From NCBI RefSeq assembly GCF_029633965.1, contig NZ_CP091277.1, positions 1,609,940 through 1,673,939 on the forward strand: a stretch of 64,000 bases of DNA, given 5' to 3'. A model generated the notes under the pieces. That model was given only the letters and a program-made list of their open reading frames with translations, had not been told where the DNA came from and made no database searches. The stretch comes from Methanogenium sp. S4BF (GTDB lineage: Archaea > Halobacteriota > Methanomicrobia > Methanomicrobiales > Methanomicrobiaceae). Position numbers and translations under genes: made by a program. Below, one piece after another: positions 24,611 to 34,860 of the stretch (its first letter is position 1; each line of letters opens with the position of its first letter).

Positions 24611-25717
24611 TCACCTGAGGAAATCAATATCAAATTCCGTAGTGGATCTCTTTGACGAGAACATCTCATTGCGTCCATATATCTGGGGGGAGTTCACGCC
24701 TGTTACGACAAGCATCGTGCGCATCCGGCCCTGCATATTGGGATCAATCTGCGCACCCCATATAATCCGGGCCTCCGGATCGATGCGCTCGTAGACTTCC
24801 TGGACCACGCCTTCTGCCTCTGCCATCGTCATATCAGGGCCGCCGACCACATTCACGAGGGCAGCGGATGCACCTGAGATGTCAACATCGAGCAGAGGTG
24901 AACGCAGGGCCTTTTTGACGGAGTCTGCAGCCTTGTCTTCACTGTCACTCTCGCCCATGCCAATCATCGCCACACCGCCGCGTTCCATAACGGTTCGGAC
25001 ATCGGCAAAGTCGAGGTTCACCAGACCGGGCTGTGTGATCAGTTCGGTGATGCCTTTTACTGCACGCATTAAGACTTCGTCAGAGACCTTAAAGGCTGCG
25101 TGCAGAGGGAGGCGCGGGACGACCTCAAGGAGGCGGTCATTCGGCACAACAATAACCGTGTCAGCAACGTCACGGAGACGTTCAAGGCCCGCTTCAGCGT
25201 TTTCCATCCGGATGGCCCCTTCTGCGGTGAAGGGAAGCGTCACGACAGCAATCGTCAGTGCACCCGTCTCCCGGGCAGTTTTTGCAATCACGGGTGCAGA
25301 GCCGGTGCCGGTGCCGCCGCCAAGCCCTGCGGTGATGAAGACCATATCGCAGTCACCCAAAGACTTGTTGATCTCCTCAATAGTCTCGAGGGCGGCCTCT
25401 TCTCCGACCTGCGGGACAGAACCGGCACCAAGACCACGGGTGCGCTTACGGCCAATGAGGATTCTCGTGTCAGCCTTTGTTCGGATCAGGTGCTGGGCAT
25501 CAGTATTCAGCGCAATAAGATTTGCACCGTGGATACCCTCTTCGGTCATCCGTGTCATCGTGTTCGAACCGCCGCCGCCACACCCGATGACCGCGATCCG
25601 TGTCTGAAGCTCTTTGAGGATCTCCTCAAGCTCCAGGTCACGTTCGTTGGACGCGTCAACGATATATCCGGACTCCTCATTTGTCCGTTTAATTGCCTCT
25701 TCTACGATTGATCTCAT
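24611..25717 (-). CDS. ftsZ: cell division GTPase FtsZ
   Basis: 368-residue tubulin-like GTPase that forms the division ring. The N-terminal GTP-binding loop is [10 protein letters not shown], the tubulin signature is [13 protein letters not shown], and the T7 synergy region ([14 protein letters not shown]) is present, so it is a canonical FtsZ and not a CetZ. The ATG at 25717 follows GGAG at suitable distance and overlaps the dtdA stop by four bases (ATGA); the open frame extends to 25864 but that part overlaps dtdA and is unlike FtsZ. It heads the secE-spt5 part of the cluster. Confidence 0.96.
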   Translation of the reverse strand: MRSIVEEAIKRTNEESGYIVDASNERDLELEEILKELQTRIAVIGCGGGGSNTMTRMTEEGIHGANLIALNTDAQHLIRTKADTRILIGRKRTRGLGAGSVPQVGEEAALETIEEINKSLGDCDMVFITAGLGGGTGTGSAPVIAKTARETGALTIAVVTLPFTAEGAIRMENAEAGLERLRDVADTVIVVPNDRLLEVVPRLPLHAAFKVSDEVLMRAVKGITELITQPGLVNLDFADVRTVMERGGVAMIGMGESDSEDKAADSVKKALRSPLLDVDISGASAALVNVVGGPDMTMAEAEGVVQEVYERIDPEARIIWGAQIDPNMQGRMRTMLVVTGVNSPQIYGRNEMFSSKRSTTEFDIDFLR

Positions 25718-27045
25718 AGGTAGTTCTCCAATCCCGGGACGTGGATCACCCGTTCGGTCACGAGAGAGACCATCTCCGGCGTAATTATTGTGCCGGCAAT
25801 CTCGATCTCCTGTCCTGCCGCCAGCCTGCCGAAAAGCGGTCCTTTCGGAACCCCCAGAGTGCATGCTTTTTCCGGGTTGAAACTCACCTTTCGAATGATA
25901 ATTACATCATCACCGGCGTGGGCAGATCCATCGCTGGTTAAGATTTTGACGCAGGATGATATTAAAAGATGCAGTATTTGTAATTCGTACTCCCCAAAGG
26001 TGAGGAAAAACGGCAGGAGTGCGCCCCCTGACGATACCGCCACGGCGACAGGCATTTTTTCTACAGCACGCCGGAATTCCTGTTCATCCTGCTTCAGTGT
26101 TTCCTGGAATAGCTGGTCGGGAATACGGACGATTACAGGCTCACCCTCCCCGGAAAGGTCCATCAGCCTGAGCGATACACCCGGCGCTTCTGCATGCGCC
26201 ATCTCCCGCATCCGTAGATAGAGCGGGAGAGAGAGGGACCCCATCATCCTCAGTTCACTCTCGGATACACGTGGAATGCCGCATTCACGAATTATGCCGG
26301 ATATTTGCGCCACAACATCTCCCGAGAGGGCTTTTCGATCGATATAGGCCGCATCAGCACCGGTCTGCACCGCCATCTGCCTGACCATCGCGGCGTCCAT
26401 GCCCGCCACCTCCCGCGTATGCGCAATATGACCCCATGCCGCCCGGCCCGCCAGCGCAATATCCGTTTCACGCGCTGCATAGTGGTTGCCCCCGAATCCG
26501 ATGAGAGGGATGACAGAACCCGGCCCCTCCGTGAGGACATGGACAAGGGCATCTGCAACCGCAGCTCCGCAGGCAGGGTCAGTCCACTCGGCCTCAGTGC
26601 TCCCGATTTCAATAAAAAACGACGGGGTAAGAAGTCCGGTCGGACCGTGGTGCGTCACCTCATAGGAGACACGAAATCCCTCAGGGGCACGGGGGGCAAG
26701 GGCACATAATGCCGCATGCATCCATGCAGGGGCGGCGCGGGAGAGCGTCCGGCCCTCTCCCCCAAGCGCCGCATCACCGTAATTGCCGGTGACATGGACA
26801 GTCAGGGCCGGGACAGGGTTTTGCGAGGTGTGGCGGGAGAGAAAGATGATGAGATCTGCTTTCGCCCGCTCGTCCAGGTGCTCTTCATAGATGAGACGGC
26901 CCGGCGCGGTCATAAACCGGAGGGTGTGCCCCGCCCAGCGGCACTCCTCACCGTCACGCCCTTCTGCACCGACACGGGGGGCGAGATGCGCTGCGATATT
27001 GCACCCCGCCGGATCCAGTGCTGAGTGGATAAGGGCTATTTTCAT
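25714..27045 (-). CDS. dtdA: D-aminoacyl-tRNA deacylase DtdA
   Basis: 443-residue archaeal/plant-type (GEK1) deacylase that removes D-amino acids from tRNAs. Recognisable blocks are [62 protein letters not shown] and [16 protein letters not shown], with His residues that bind zinc. The ATG at 27045 follows GGAGGGTGCCG; a GTG two codons upstream is the alternative. The gene overlaps ftsZ downstream and the TIGR00725-type gene upstream by four bases each, so all three are coupled. The C-terminal 150 residues diverge more. Confidence 0.92.
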   Translation of the reverse strand: MKIALIHSALDPAGCNIAAHLAPRVGAEGRDGEECRWAGHTLRFMTAPGRLIYEEHLDERAKADLIIFLSRHTSQNPVPALTVHVTGNYGDAALGGEGRTLSRAAPAWMHAALCALAPRAPEGFRVSYEVTHHGPTGLLTPSFFIEIGSTEAEWTDPACGAAVADALVHVLTEGPGSVIPLIGFGGNHYAARETDIALAGRAAWGHIAHTREVAGMDAAMVRQMAVQTGADAAYIDRKALSGDVVAQISGIIRECGIPRVSESELRMMGSLSLPLYLRMREMAHAEAPGVSLRLMDLSGEGEPVIVRIPDQLFQETLKQDEQEFRRAVEKMPVAVAVSSGGALLPFFLTFGEYELQILHLLISSCVKILTSDGSAHAGDDVIIIRKVSFNPEKACTLGVPKGPLFGRLAAGQEIEIAGTIITPEMVSLVTERVIHVPGLENYL

Positions 27046-27527
27046 CGGCACCCTCCGCTGTCTGCACCGTTCCTTTCCGCACCGAGAGCCCGGGAAACCG
27101 CCTCCGCTGCACTCATGCAGGGCACCACACCGGCAATCTCCCAGCTATGAATGCCATAGACCGCCCGGTTCAGTTTCAGCGCCATTGCAATCTCCGAGAG
27201 CGTGCCGTATCCACCGCCCACCGCAATGACAGCTCCCGCGGCTGACACCACCACGGCATTCCGGGCGATTCCCAGACCGGTGGGGATGGTGACCGTACAA
27301 AACGGATTTGCCTCAGCAGCATCCCCCGGAAGAATACCCACTGCTACACCCCCGGCACCCGCGGCGCCCCGGCACGCAGCCTCCATCACACCGCCGCGGC
27401 CTCCGCAGATAAGGACAGCGCCCGCTGTGGCGATCAGCCTGCCTGCATCTTCTGCCACACATTCTTCCTTCGCATCGCAGGATGCAGCACCGATGACCGC
27501 AATCTGAAGGGGGTGCATCTTATCCAT
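27042..27527 (-). CDS. TIGR00725/LOG-like Rossmann protein
   Basis: 161 residues, a short Rossmann-fold protein of the LOG/TIGR00725 family. The signature GGRGGVMEAACRGA is close to the PGGxGTxxE/GGRGGVMEA nucleotide-binding motifs, and GGGYGTLSEIAMAL is the second family block. LOG enzymes release a nucleobase from nucleoside monophosphates; TIGR00725 members are not characterised. It heads the dtdA-ftsZ-secE-spt5 unit and diverges from ileS, whose promoter lies just upstream. Function is unproven. Confidence 0.82.
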   Translation of the reverse strand: MDKMHPLQIAVIGAASCDAKEECVAEDAGRLIATAGAVLICGGRGGVMEAACRGAAGAGGVAVGILPGDAAEANPFCTVTIPTGLGIARNAVVVSAAGAVIAVGGGYGTLSEIAMALKLNRAVYGIHSWEIAGVVPCMSAAEAVSRALGAERNGADSGGCR

Positions 27528-27627
27528 CTCTCACATCACCTGAATGTTTCGTACACATGTACTCCCACACAAATACCTATCTTTCTGCAGATACAAAATC
27601 TCTGGACATATAATCAGAGGAATTATT

Positions 27628-30600
27628 GTGAGAGAGGTCACGAGCAGTTTTAACGCAGAGGAGGTGGAGGCCGCAGTCCGCTCCTTCTGGGATACAGACA
27701 ATATTTACGCACAGGTCAAGGCACAGCACGCGGGCAGTCCCCCCTGGTTTTTTGTGGACGGCCCCCCTTACACCACCGGCCACATCCATCTCGGCACTGC
27801 ATGGAATAAAATACTCAAGGATTCGATACTGCGGTTCCGCCGCATGCAGGGCTACGATGTCATCGACCGGGCAGGCTATGACATGCACGGCCTCCCCATC
27901 GAGGTGAGAGTGGAACACGAACTCGGCTTCTCTTCCAAAAAGGACATCGAGACATATGGCATCGACCTCTTCATCGAGAAATGTAAGGACTTTGCCATCA
28001 CCCACAAGGAAATAATGTCGGATCAGTTCCGCAGCCTGGGTGTCTGGATGGACTTCACGAACCCCTACCAGACGATCACCCCCGACTATGTGGAGGCGGC
28101 ATGGTGGACCCTGAAGCGTGCGGAGGAGAAGGGCCTTCTTGAACGCGGATACCGGGTCGTCAACCTCTGTCCCCGCTGTGAGACCGCCATTGCCGACTCT
28201 GAAGTGGAATACTGGGACGAGGAGGACCCGTCCATCTTTGTGAAGTTCCCGGTAAAGGACCGTGAGAACGAATACCTCGTCATCTGGACCACCACCCCGT
28301 GGACCCTGCCTGCCAACGTGGCTGTCGCCGTCCGCGACGACTTTACCTATGCCCGTGTCCGTGCAGTCAAAGACGGAAGCGAAGAGGTCCTCTGGATCGG
28401 CGAACCGCTGGTGGATGATGTGCTCCGGAAAGGCCGGTATCAGGACTTCACCGTCCTTGAGACGGTCACCGGTGATGCACTTATCGGCATGCACTACCGC
28501 TCACCCCTGGAGGAGCAGGTGCCCGTCCAGAAGGACGTCGAGCACCGGGTTGTCTATGCCGACTTTGTCACGATGGAGAACACCGGCCTTGTGCACATGG
28601 CGCCGGGCCACGGGTGGGACGACTCCATCGTTGGCCAGAAGGAAGGGCTTGCCTCCCTCTGCCCGGTCGACAACGCGGGCATCTACACCGCTGATGCCGG
28701 TATCTTTGCCGGTAAATTTGTGAAGGATGCCGACCAGGACGTGATGGACGCCCTCGGGGACCATCTCCTTGCAAAGAGGAAGATTGTCCACCGCTACGGA
28801 CACTGCTGGCGGTGCAAGACCCCCATCATCATGATCTCAACCGAGCAGTGGTTCCTTGCGGTTCCGAAAATAAAAGACAAGATGCTCTCCGAGATTGCCC
28901 GGGTGAAATGGCAGCCGGACTGGGCAGGCTCAGCGCGGTTCCATGACTTTGTCGCGGACGCCCGCGACTGGTGCATCTCACGCCAGCGCTACTGGGGCAT
29001 CCCGATTCCTGTCTGGCAGTGTGATGCCTGCGATGCCCGGAAGGTATTCGGGACGGTTGCAGAACTCAATGAAGCCGCAGGGACGAACCTGACCGACCCC
29101 CACCGCCCGTATGTGGACGAGATAACCATCCCCTGCACCTGCGGCAAAACGATGCGGCGGGTCGAAGATATCTTTGATGTCTGGTTCGACTCGGCGATGG
29201 CCTCATGGGCCACCCTCGGGTTCCCCCGGAAGACAGAAGAGTTCGAGCGCCTCTGGCCGGCGGCGTTCATCACCGAAGGGCAGGACCAGACACGCGGCTG
29301 GTTCTACTCCCAGCTGGGCGCCTCGGTCATCGCCTTTGACCAGGCACCCTACGAGAAGGTCCTCATGCACGGTTTTGCGCTGGACGCAGAAGGCCGCAAG
29401 ATGAGCAAATCCTTCGGCAATGTGGTCGCGCCCGAGGAAGTGGTGGCAAAGGTCGGCGTGGACGTGCTCCGGCTCTATGTGCTCTCTGCAAGCGCCCCGT
29501 GGGACGACCTGAAGTTCAACTGGGAAGGAGTCAGGACCACCAACCGTACGATCAATATCCTCTGGAATGTCTACCGCTTCCCGCTGCCGTATATGATCCT
29601 CGATGCATTTGCACCGGAGACCGCCGCAGACGGCACATGGGACGGAGAATATATCCGGGCACACCTCGCGGAGATGCCGGAAGAGGACCGCTGGATCATC
29701 TCACGCGTCAACAGCCTTGCCGCCCAGGTCGGCGTGGACGTGGAGAACGGCATGCTCCACAAGGCTACCCGCGCCTGCCTCACCTGCATCCTGGAAGACG
29801 TCTCCCGCTGGTATGTGCAGCTGGTCCGGCCGCGGATGTGGCTGGAAGAGGATGCACGCGAAAAGCGTGAGGCATACGAGACGATGTACTACGTCATGCG
29901 GCGGATCTGTTCGGCCCTGGCACCGTTTGCACCGCATATCACCGAGAATATCTATACGAACCTCCGGACTGGCGCTGACCCGGTGAGCATTCACATGCTG
30001 CCGTGGTTTGCAGGCGATGAGTCACTCATCGATGCAACCCTCGAAGCTGAGATGGATGTTATCCGCTCCTTTGACGAGGCTGTGGCCACCGCCCGTCAGG
30101 ACGGCAGCCGCAAACTCCGCTGGCCGATCAGCGATACGTATGTGATCACGGACAGTGATGCTGTGGAAACCGCCATCACGCAGATGAATGACCTTGCCTG
30201 CCAGCGCGCCAACAGCAGGGCCGTCACCGTTGTCCGCGGTGCATGGGACCGGATGGGCTGGTCTGCAGAACCGGTGATGCGGGGCATCGGGCCTGACTTC
30301 GGCAAAGACGGGCCGAAGGTGAAGGCGGCAATCGAAGCGGCCGATGCTGCAGCCATGAAGGCGGCCATCGAACGAGACGGCGAAGTGACCGTGGACGGGT
30401 TCACGATCACGGAGAAGCACATCGCCTTCTCAGAGAAGATGCCGGAGAACATCTTTGCAGCAGAGATGGCAGGAGCCACCGTCTGCGTGGACGTCACTCT
30501 CACACCGGCGCTGGAAGGGGAAGGATTTGCCCGTGAAGTGGTGCGGAGAATTCAGGATATGCGGCGCCAGCTTGACCTGAAGGTGGAAGACTTCATCATT

Positions 30601-30798
30601 GCAGACGTGGCCATCACCGATATGCGTGTGCAGGCCCTTCTTGCAGGCACCCACGAAGAAGAGATCGCCGGAGAAGTCAGGGCCACCTCGCTTACCATCA
30701 CCCCCGCAGCGGAGGAGACGAACGGCGAGGGCCTGACCACAGACTGGGATGTTGAGGGAGTTTCGATGACCATCCACATCCAAAAAGCACAGGCGTGA
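27628..30798 (+). CDS. ileS: isoleucyl-tRNA synthetase
   Basis: 1056-residue class I synthetase that charges tRNA-Ile. The HIGH motif is GHIHLG at about 51-56, the KMSKS motif is KMSKS at 591-595, and the CP1 editing domain lies between them (WTTTPWTLPANVAV, YVDEITIPCTCGKTM). The anticodon-binding region follows, and the C-terminal 280 residues are archaeal-type. GTG 27628 is chosen because it lies seven bases after AGAGG and the protein then begins REVTSSFNAEEVEAAV as in relatives; the frame extends back to 27544 without conservation. It converges with thg1. Confidence 0.96.
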   Translation: MREVTSSFNAEEVEAAVRSFWDTDNIYAQVKAQHAGSPPWFFVDGPPYTTGHIHLGTAWNKILKDSILRFRRMQGYDVIDRAGYDMHGLPIEVRVEHELGFSSKKDIETYGIDLFIEKCKDFAITHKEIMSDQFRSLGVWMDFTNPYQTITPDYVEAAWWTLKRAEEKGLLERGYRVVNLCPRCETAIADSEVEYWDEEDPSIFVKFPVKDRENEYLVIWTTTPWTLPANVAVAVRDDFTYARVRAVKDGSEEVLWIGEPLVDDVLRKGRYQDFTVLETVTGDALIGMHYRSPLEEQVPVQKDVEHRVVYADFVTMENTGLVHMAPGHGWDDSIVGQKEGLASLCPVDNAGIYTADAGIFAGKFVKDADQDVMDALGDHLLAKRKIVHRYGHCWRCKTPIIMISTEQWFLAVPKIKDKMLSEIARVKWQPDWAGSARFHDFVADARDWCISRQRYWGIPIPVWQCDACDARKVFGTVAELNEAAGTNLTDPHRPYVDEITIPCTCGKTMRRVEDIFDVWFDSAMASWATLGFPRKTEEFERLWPAAFITEGQDQTRGWFYSQLGASVIAFDQAPYEKVLMHGFALDAEGRKMSKSFGNVVAPEEVVAKVGVDVLRLYVLSASAPWDDLKFNWEGVRTTNRTINILWNVYRFPLPYMILDAFAPETAADGTWDGEYIRAHLAEMPEEDRWIISRVNSLAAQVGVDVENGMLHKATRACLTCILEDVSRWYVQLVRPRMWLEEDAREKREAYETMYYVMRRICSALAPFAPHITENIYTNLRTGADPVSIHMLPWFAGDESLIDATLEAEMDVIRSFDEAVATARQDGSRKLRWPISDTYVITDSDAVETAITQMNDLACQRANSRAVTVVRGAWDRMGWSAEPVMRGIGPDFGKDGPKVKAAIEAADAAAMKAAIERDGEVTVDGFTITEKHIAFSEKMPENIFAAEMAGATVCVDVTLTPALEGEGFAREVVRRIQDMRRQLDLKVEDFIIADVAITDMRVQALLAGTHEEEIAGEVRATSLTITPAAEETNGEGLTTDWDVEGVSMTIHIQKAQA

Positions 30799-30849
30799 AA
30801 CAAAGGTTTCAGGTCCGGCGCAGATGGGTAATCACCCCGTGATTCCCAT

Positions 30850-30881
30850 CATAATTACCAATAAATTACGAATAAATCACT
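30850..30881. repeat. short AT-rich tandem repeat between ileS and thg1
   Basis: Three imperfect 10-11 base copies, CATAATTACC, AATAAATTACG and AATAAATCACT, lie in the 107-base spacer between the convergent ileS and thg1 genes. The complement is T-rich and may help stop transcription of thg1. Confidence 0.35.
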
Positions 30882-30905
30882 AAAAAATGGATTTCCGTTC
30901 TCATC

Positions 30906-31631
30906 TCAGCCGAGATGGGAACGCAGCCAGACCTCACCGTCCGGTTCACTGAAGAGCGGGAGGTCGTCATCCGGTACGACCACCCGGCGCGTCGCAGTGA
31001 CCTTCTCGTCGGTGATCGGATTATACCCCTCTTTTGTCACTTCCGTCAGGTAACAGGCGATGCCGCGCCGCTCCCAGGCAGGAGTCTTTGCCAGATTGAT
31101 GCCCCGCTCAAACATCATCTCATGCATTGCAGGCCCCTTCATCCCCCGGAGGGCACGCGCCGCCTGTGTCGCCGTCATTCCCTCCGTGATGAGTGCCTGC
31201 TGGCAGTAGCCGTTGATGTGGTTGCGCCAGGCTTCCCGCTGGCGCATGACCATGTAGGCAACGGCTGCCGGGACATCTGCTGCAATGACGCGCGAGTCAA
31301 ACGCCACCGGCTCCGTCAGGTGAAGGGCAAGGGTAAGGGCGCTTGCCGCATATGAGGCACAGACCGAGTCTATCTTCTCCACCCGCCCGTTGAAGGGGGC
31401 AAGGGGAAAGAAGAGAGATATTTCGTCTGAGAATGTGTAGGCAAACGACGGTTCAAGGCCGGATGAGGAGAGCAGCTGCTCTGACACCGCCGCCATGGCA
31501 TCCGAAAACCTCCGGTCATAGGGTTTTTCAAACCCCATATCCCGGGTAAACCGGTGAAATGCCCGCCCGTCAAGCCGAACGATGAAGGGCGGAAAAATGG
31601 AGAGATTTCTGAATATTTCCCGTTCCTGCAT
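30906..31631 (-). CDS. thg1: tRNA-His guanylyltransferase Thg1
   Basis: 241-residue member of the Thg1 family, which adds G to the 5' end of tRNA-His in a reverse (3'-5') polymerisation. The palm-domain signature FIVRLDGRAFHRFTRDMGFE near the N-terminus and YTFSDEISLFF (metal-binding D and E) are present, as is the HINGYCQQALI region. The ATG at 31631 is nine bases after GGAG; the ATG at 31640 lies too close. The tRNA-His gene of this window does not encode G-1, which gives this protein an obvious substrate. It converges with ileS. Confidence 0.94.
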   Translation of the reverse strand: MQEREIFRNLSIFPPFIVRLDGRAFHRFTRDMGFEKPYDRRFSDAMAAVSEQLLSSSGLEPSFAYTFSDEISLFFPLAPFNGRVEKIDSVCASYAASALTLALHLTEPVAFDSRVIAADVPAAVAYMVMRQREAWRNHINGYCQQALITEGMTATQAARALRGMKGPAMHEMMFERGINLAKTPAWERRGIACYLTEVTKEGYNPITDEKVTATRRVVVPDDDLPLFSEPDGEVWLRSHLG

Positions 31632-31707
31632 ACTGATCATCTCCGGGGATGTCGGGACCGAAGGAGTCGCAGGGCCATCAGGGACCAGACCCGCCCGCCC
31701 GGAAGCA

Positions 31708-31971
31708 TCAGTCCTCTATGATCTCTGACCGGGACATCCCTGCAAGGTGACGGATAATGACGATGTCACCAACAGCCCGGATAATGCGGTATGGAATCTT
31801 TACCCCCTTGAAATTGGTGAGTTCAAGCACTTCCCGGTTCACGTTCCCCAACGCAAGTGACTCCAACTTTTTTGTATCAACATTGATGATAACGTCGTCC
31901 ACGTCACCCACATAGACAGCGTTTTCGGTATAGACCTTCATCCCGAACAACTCGGTTATTGCGCTCTTCAT
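31708..31971 (-). CDS. PRC-barrel domain protein
   Basis: 87-residue single PRC-barrel, a small beta-barrel that binds proteins or RNA. The usual pattern is visible: ELFGMKVYTENAVYVGDVDD at the N-terminus, LGNVNREVLELTNFKGVKIP in the middle, and IRAVGDIVIIRH near the C-terminus. Stand-alone PRC proteins of this type are common in methanogens; the function is not known. It diverges from the M50 protease gene. Start ATG 31971 chosen; a second ATG nine bases upstream is possible. Confidence 0.85.
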   Translation of the reverse strand: MKSAITELFGMKVYTENAVYVGDVDDVIINVDTKKLESLALGNVNREVLELTNFKGVKIPYRIIRAVGDIVIIRHLAGMSRSEIIED

Positions 31972-32023
31972 CGTAATCATTGGAAGGTATAATCATTAAA
32001 TATTAAAAATATAATCCATTCCT

Positions 32024-33202
32024 ATGGACGGTTCCTTTGAGATCGGAAAATTAGCAGGCATTCCGATTAAGATTCACTATACCTTCTTTTTGATCATTCC
32101 GATCTTTGCCATCATCATCGGGACCCAGATAGAACTGACGGTAAGTCTCGTTGAACAGGTATTCGGCCTCCCCGGACCGATCGACGCATCCCTCATCACC
32201 GAGGGGTTCATGCCGTATATCCTGGGCGTGCTGGTCTCATTCCTCCTCTTTGTGGGGGTATTTCTGCACGAAATGGCCCATTCGGTGGTTGCGTTGCATA
32301 AAGGTATGAAAGTCGGCTCCATCACGCTCTTCATCCTCGGGGGCGCTTCGGAAATAGAAGACGAGGTCTCACCCCGACCACGCGATGAACTGCCGATGGC
32401 CATTGCGGGCCCCCTGATGAGCCTTTTTATCGGACTCGTCTCTGAGGGAATCGCCTACGCAAGCCTCATCTCCATCTCTGACCCCGCAGTCGCAGGACTC
32501 TTCTTCTACATCTTCGGCTACCTCGGCCTGCTTAACATCATCCTCTTCGCCTTCAACCTCCTGCCCGCATTCCCCATGGACGGCGGGCGGGTGCTCCGCG
32601 CCCTCCTTGCAATCTGGCTTCCGATTGAGAAGGCGACACGCATCGCAGCCGAAATCGGGAGAGTGGTTGCCATTATCTTCGGCATTGTGGGTCTGATCTC
32701 CTTCAATGTCATCCTCATCCTGATCGCCGTCTTCATCTATCTTGGCGCAGGGCAGGAGGTGACCATGATCCGCTACACCCAGCTGCTTGCAGGGGTAACG
32801 GTCCGCGATGCGATGTCAGCACCGGTGACCACCGTGACCCCGGAGATGCCGGTCACCGAGGCAATGGACCTGATGTACTCGACCCGCCACCTCGGGTTTC
32901 CCGTGATGGATCGCGGGAGCCTTGCAGGGATGGTCACCCTGCATGACATCCAGAGTGCCTCTGGGATCGACAGGGATGCCCTTCAGGTGCGTGATATCAT
33001 GACACGTGAGGTAATTACCATAACACCGGACCGCGACCTCTACGATGCCCTTAAAATCCTTGCACCCAACACCATCGGCCGCATACCGGTCGTTGAGAAC
33101 GGGGAGGTGACAGGCATTGTCACCAGAACAGATATTCTCAAGCTGATGGAGATCCGGGAGGTGGGCGGCACCAAAACCGTCCACAGTGCGCCCAGACCAT
33201 AG
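32024..33202 (+). CDS. site-2 protease-like M50 metallopeptidase with two CBS domains
   Basis: 392-residue intramembrane zinc protease. The HExxH motif is HEMAH at 82-86 within a hydrophobic helix, and the third ligand Asp lies in NLLPAFPMDGGRVL. A pair of CBS domains fills the C-terminal 130 residues (VTTVTPEMPVTEAMDLMYST; MTREVITITPDRDLYDALKI), which could sense adenine nucleotides. Such proteases cut membrane-bound regulators. The gene starts 43 bases from the divergent PRC-barrel gene, with AT-rich promoter sequence between. Substrate unknown. Confidence 0.93.
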   Translation: MDGSFEIGKLAGIPIKIHYTFFLIIPIFAIIIGTQIELTVSLVEQVFGLPGPIDASLITEGFMPYILGVLVSFLLFVGVFLHEMAHSVVALHKGMKVGSITLFILGGASEIEDEVSPRPRDELPMAIAGPLMSLFIGLVSEGIAYASLISISDPAVAGLFFYIFGYLGLLNIILFAFNLLPAFPMDGGRVLRALLAIWLPIEKATRIAAEIGRVVAIIFGIVGLISFNVILILIAVFIYLGAGQEVTMIRYTQLLAGVTVRDAMSAPVTTVTPEMPVTEAMDLMYSTRHLGFPVMDRGSLAGMVTLHDIQSASGIDRDALQVRDIMTREVITITPDRDLYDALKILAPNTIGRIPVVENGEVTGIVTRTDILKLMEIREVGGTKTVHSAPRP

Positions 33203-33204
33203 GC

Positions 33205-34860
33205 TCAGAGGATCAGATACGGGTCCAGCGCAGTCTCGCCTGCAATCTCCCGGAATGCGTCAAGAGACGCGAAGGGCCGTTTTGCGATGATGGAGACCGC
33301 CCGTTTCTTCCCGATGCCCGGAATATACCGGAGGGCCGCTGCCGGAAGGGTATTGACCCTGACCGGAACCGGGAGGGCCGTCACCGATCGCCGCCCGTGA
33401 TCACAGATGACGGCATCAAGCACTGTCCCTTCTGTGATCTCAAGGGGCATGCCTGTCAGAATGGGATATGATCCCATCTGCCGTCCGAATGAGACCCTGC
33501 CGCACTCCTCCACATAGATATCGCGCAGCAGCGTGCCCGCCGGAAAGACCTTTTGCAGCATCGGGACATCAAACGTCTCCCGCACATGCTCACGGAAGGC
33601 GCGGAACCGGGCGTCATGCTCGCCCAGGGTATTCTCATCCCATGCCTTCGTGCCTTCAAAGGGCATCAGCTGGCGGATATTGACCCGGCGCACCAGAAGG
33701 CCGGATGCAAGCAGACCGTTCAGGAATGCCTCGTTTTTGTCATACGTCTCATCGGTTTCACCGGCAAGGCCGCAGACAAAGTTCAGGCCCGGCAGGAGAT
33801 GCGGGACACCCCGGTCCCGGACACCGCCCACTTCGTTTACGATGCGGACCGCATCCATCACCATCGCGGCATCGGCCTTGAGATTATTTGCAGCGACCAC
33901 CGCCGGATCCGCGGTCTCCATGCCAAAGGCGGCAACGTCACCTGCGGTATGATAGCGGACGATGACAGCAAGCGCCTCACGGGCCGCGTCCGGGTTGCGG
34001 GCAATGGTGCCGGGGTTGACATTGTCGATGTGCAGGGTTTTGAGATGGGGCGCCGCCTCACGGATACCGGCGAAGAGCTCTTCAAGCGCCCCTGCATCAG
34101 GGGCAGGATACTCTCCGTTTCCCTTCGTCCCGTAGGCAAGAATGTCAGGCTGGCGGCCGAGGCGGAAGTGCACCGCCCCGTGGCCGGCAAGGGCGGCAAT
34201 CTCAGCATGAACGTCTGCTGCCGAACGGTACTGCGGCAGGCCGTAGAACGGTTCAGTGCAGAACGAACAGCCGCCGGTCACCGCACGGGCACAGCCGCGG
34301 GCCGTCTCAATCTCACAGATGAGCCACGGAAACCGGGGATGTTCGGTGATGATGCCGCTCCCGGCAATGAGCCGGCGTGAAAATTCAGGGTATGAGAGGG
34401 TGCCTTCCGGGCGGCCTCCCGCAAGCAGGCTGGCGAGTGCGGCCGGAACATCACCCTCGAGCCGGTGGTCAAACCCGGAGATAGCCTGCCGGACTGCGGC
34501 CTCGCCTCCACCCGGGCTGTAGCCAAAGGTGACCGGCCCCCCAAGGACCGTCATGGGGCCGCGGAGCGTGGCGGCCACCTGCCGGATCTCGGTCAGGGTG
34601 GCAGGAGTGCCGGCAAAATAGGTCCCCGGCACCGTGACACCTGCCACCATCACCACAAGGGCCGACCGGTCCAGCGGGCCGAAGAGGGACGAATCCGCCC
34701 TCAGCTGATCAATGGTCAGATAGCGGACACGGTAGCCCGCCTCCGTGCAGACACCTGCCACCGCCCGGATATTCGGGGAGATGTAGGGGGAAACCCCCAG
34801 ACAGGCCGGTTCATCGACATAGCCATCAACAACCCAGGCTTCGGGTGCATCAGAGTTCAT
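33205..34860 (-). CDS. archaeal radical SAM protein with C-terminal helix-hairpin-helix
   Basis: 551-residue protein. An N-terminal B12-binding-like Rossmann region (about 1-170) is followed by a radical SAM core whose cluster motif reads C-x7-C-x2-C (ARGCARAVTGGCSFC), an uncommon spacing. Later blocks are GMETADPAVVAANNLK, GLNFVCGLAGETDETYDKNE and RRVNIRQLMPFEGTKAW. The C-terminal 50 residues hold a helix-hairpin-helix (RYIPGIGKKRAVSIIAKRPF), suggesting nucleic acid binding. It overlaps mptE by 11 bases, the last gene of a three-gene operon. Reaction unknown; RNA modification is a possibility from the HhH tail. Confidence 0.82.
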   Translation of the reverse strand: MNSDAPEAWVVDGYVDEPACLGVSPYISPNIRAVAGVCTEAGYRVRYLTIDQLRADSSLFGPLDRSALVVMVAGVTVPGTYFAGTPATLTEIRQVAATLRGPMTVLGGPVTFGYSPGGGEAAVRQAISGFDHRLEGDVPAALASLLAGGRPEGTLSYPEFSRRLIAGSGIITEHPRFPWLICEIETARGCARAVTGGCSFCTEPFYGLPQYRSAADVHAEIAALAGHGAVHFRLGRQPDILAYGTKGNGEYPAPDAGALEELFAGIREAAPHLKTLHIDNVNPGTIARNPDAAREALAVIVRYHTAGDVAAFGMETADPAVVAANNLKADAAMVMDAVRIVNEVGGVRDRGVPHLLPGLNFVCGLAGETDETYDKNEAFLNGLLASGLLVRRVNIRQLMPFEGTKAWDENTLGEHDARFRAFREHVRETFDVPMLQKVFPAGTLLRDIYVEECGRVSFGRQMGSYPILTGMPLEITEGTVLDAVICDHGRRSVTALPVPVRVNTLPAAALRYIPGIGKKRAVSIIAKRPFASLDAFREIAGETALDPYLIL

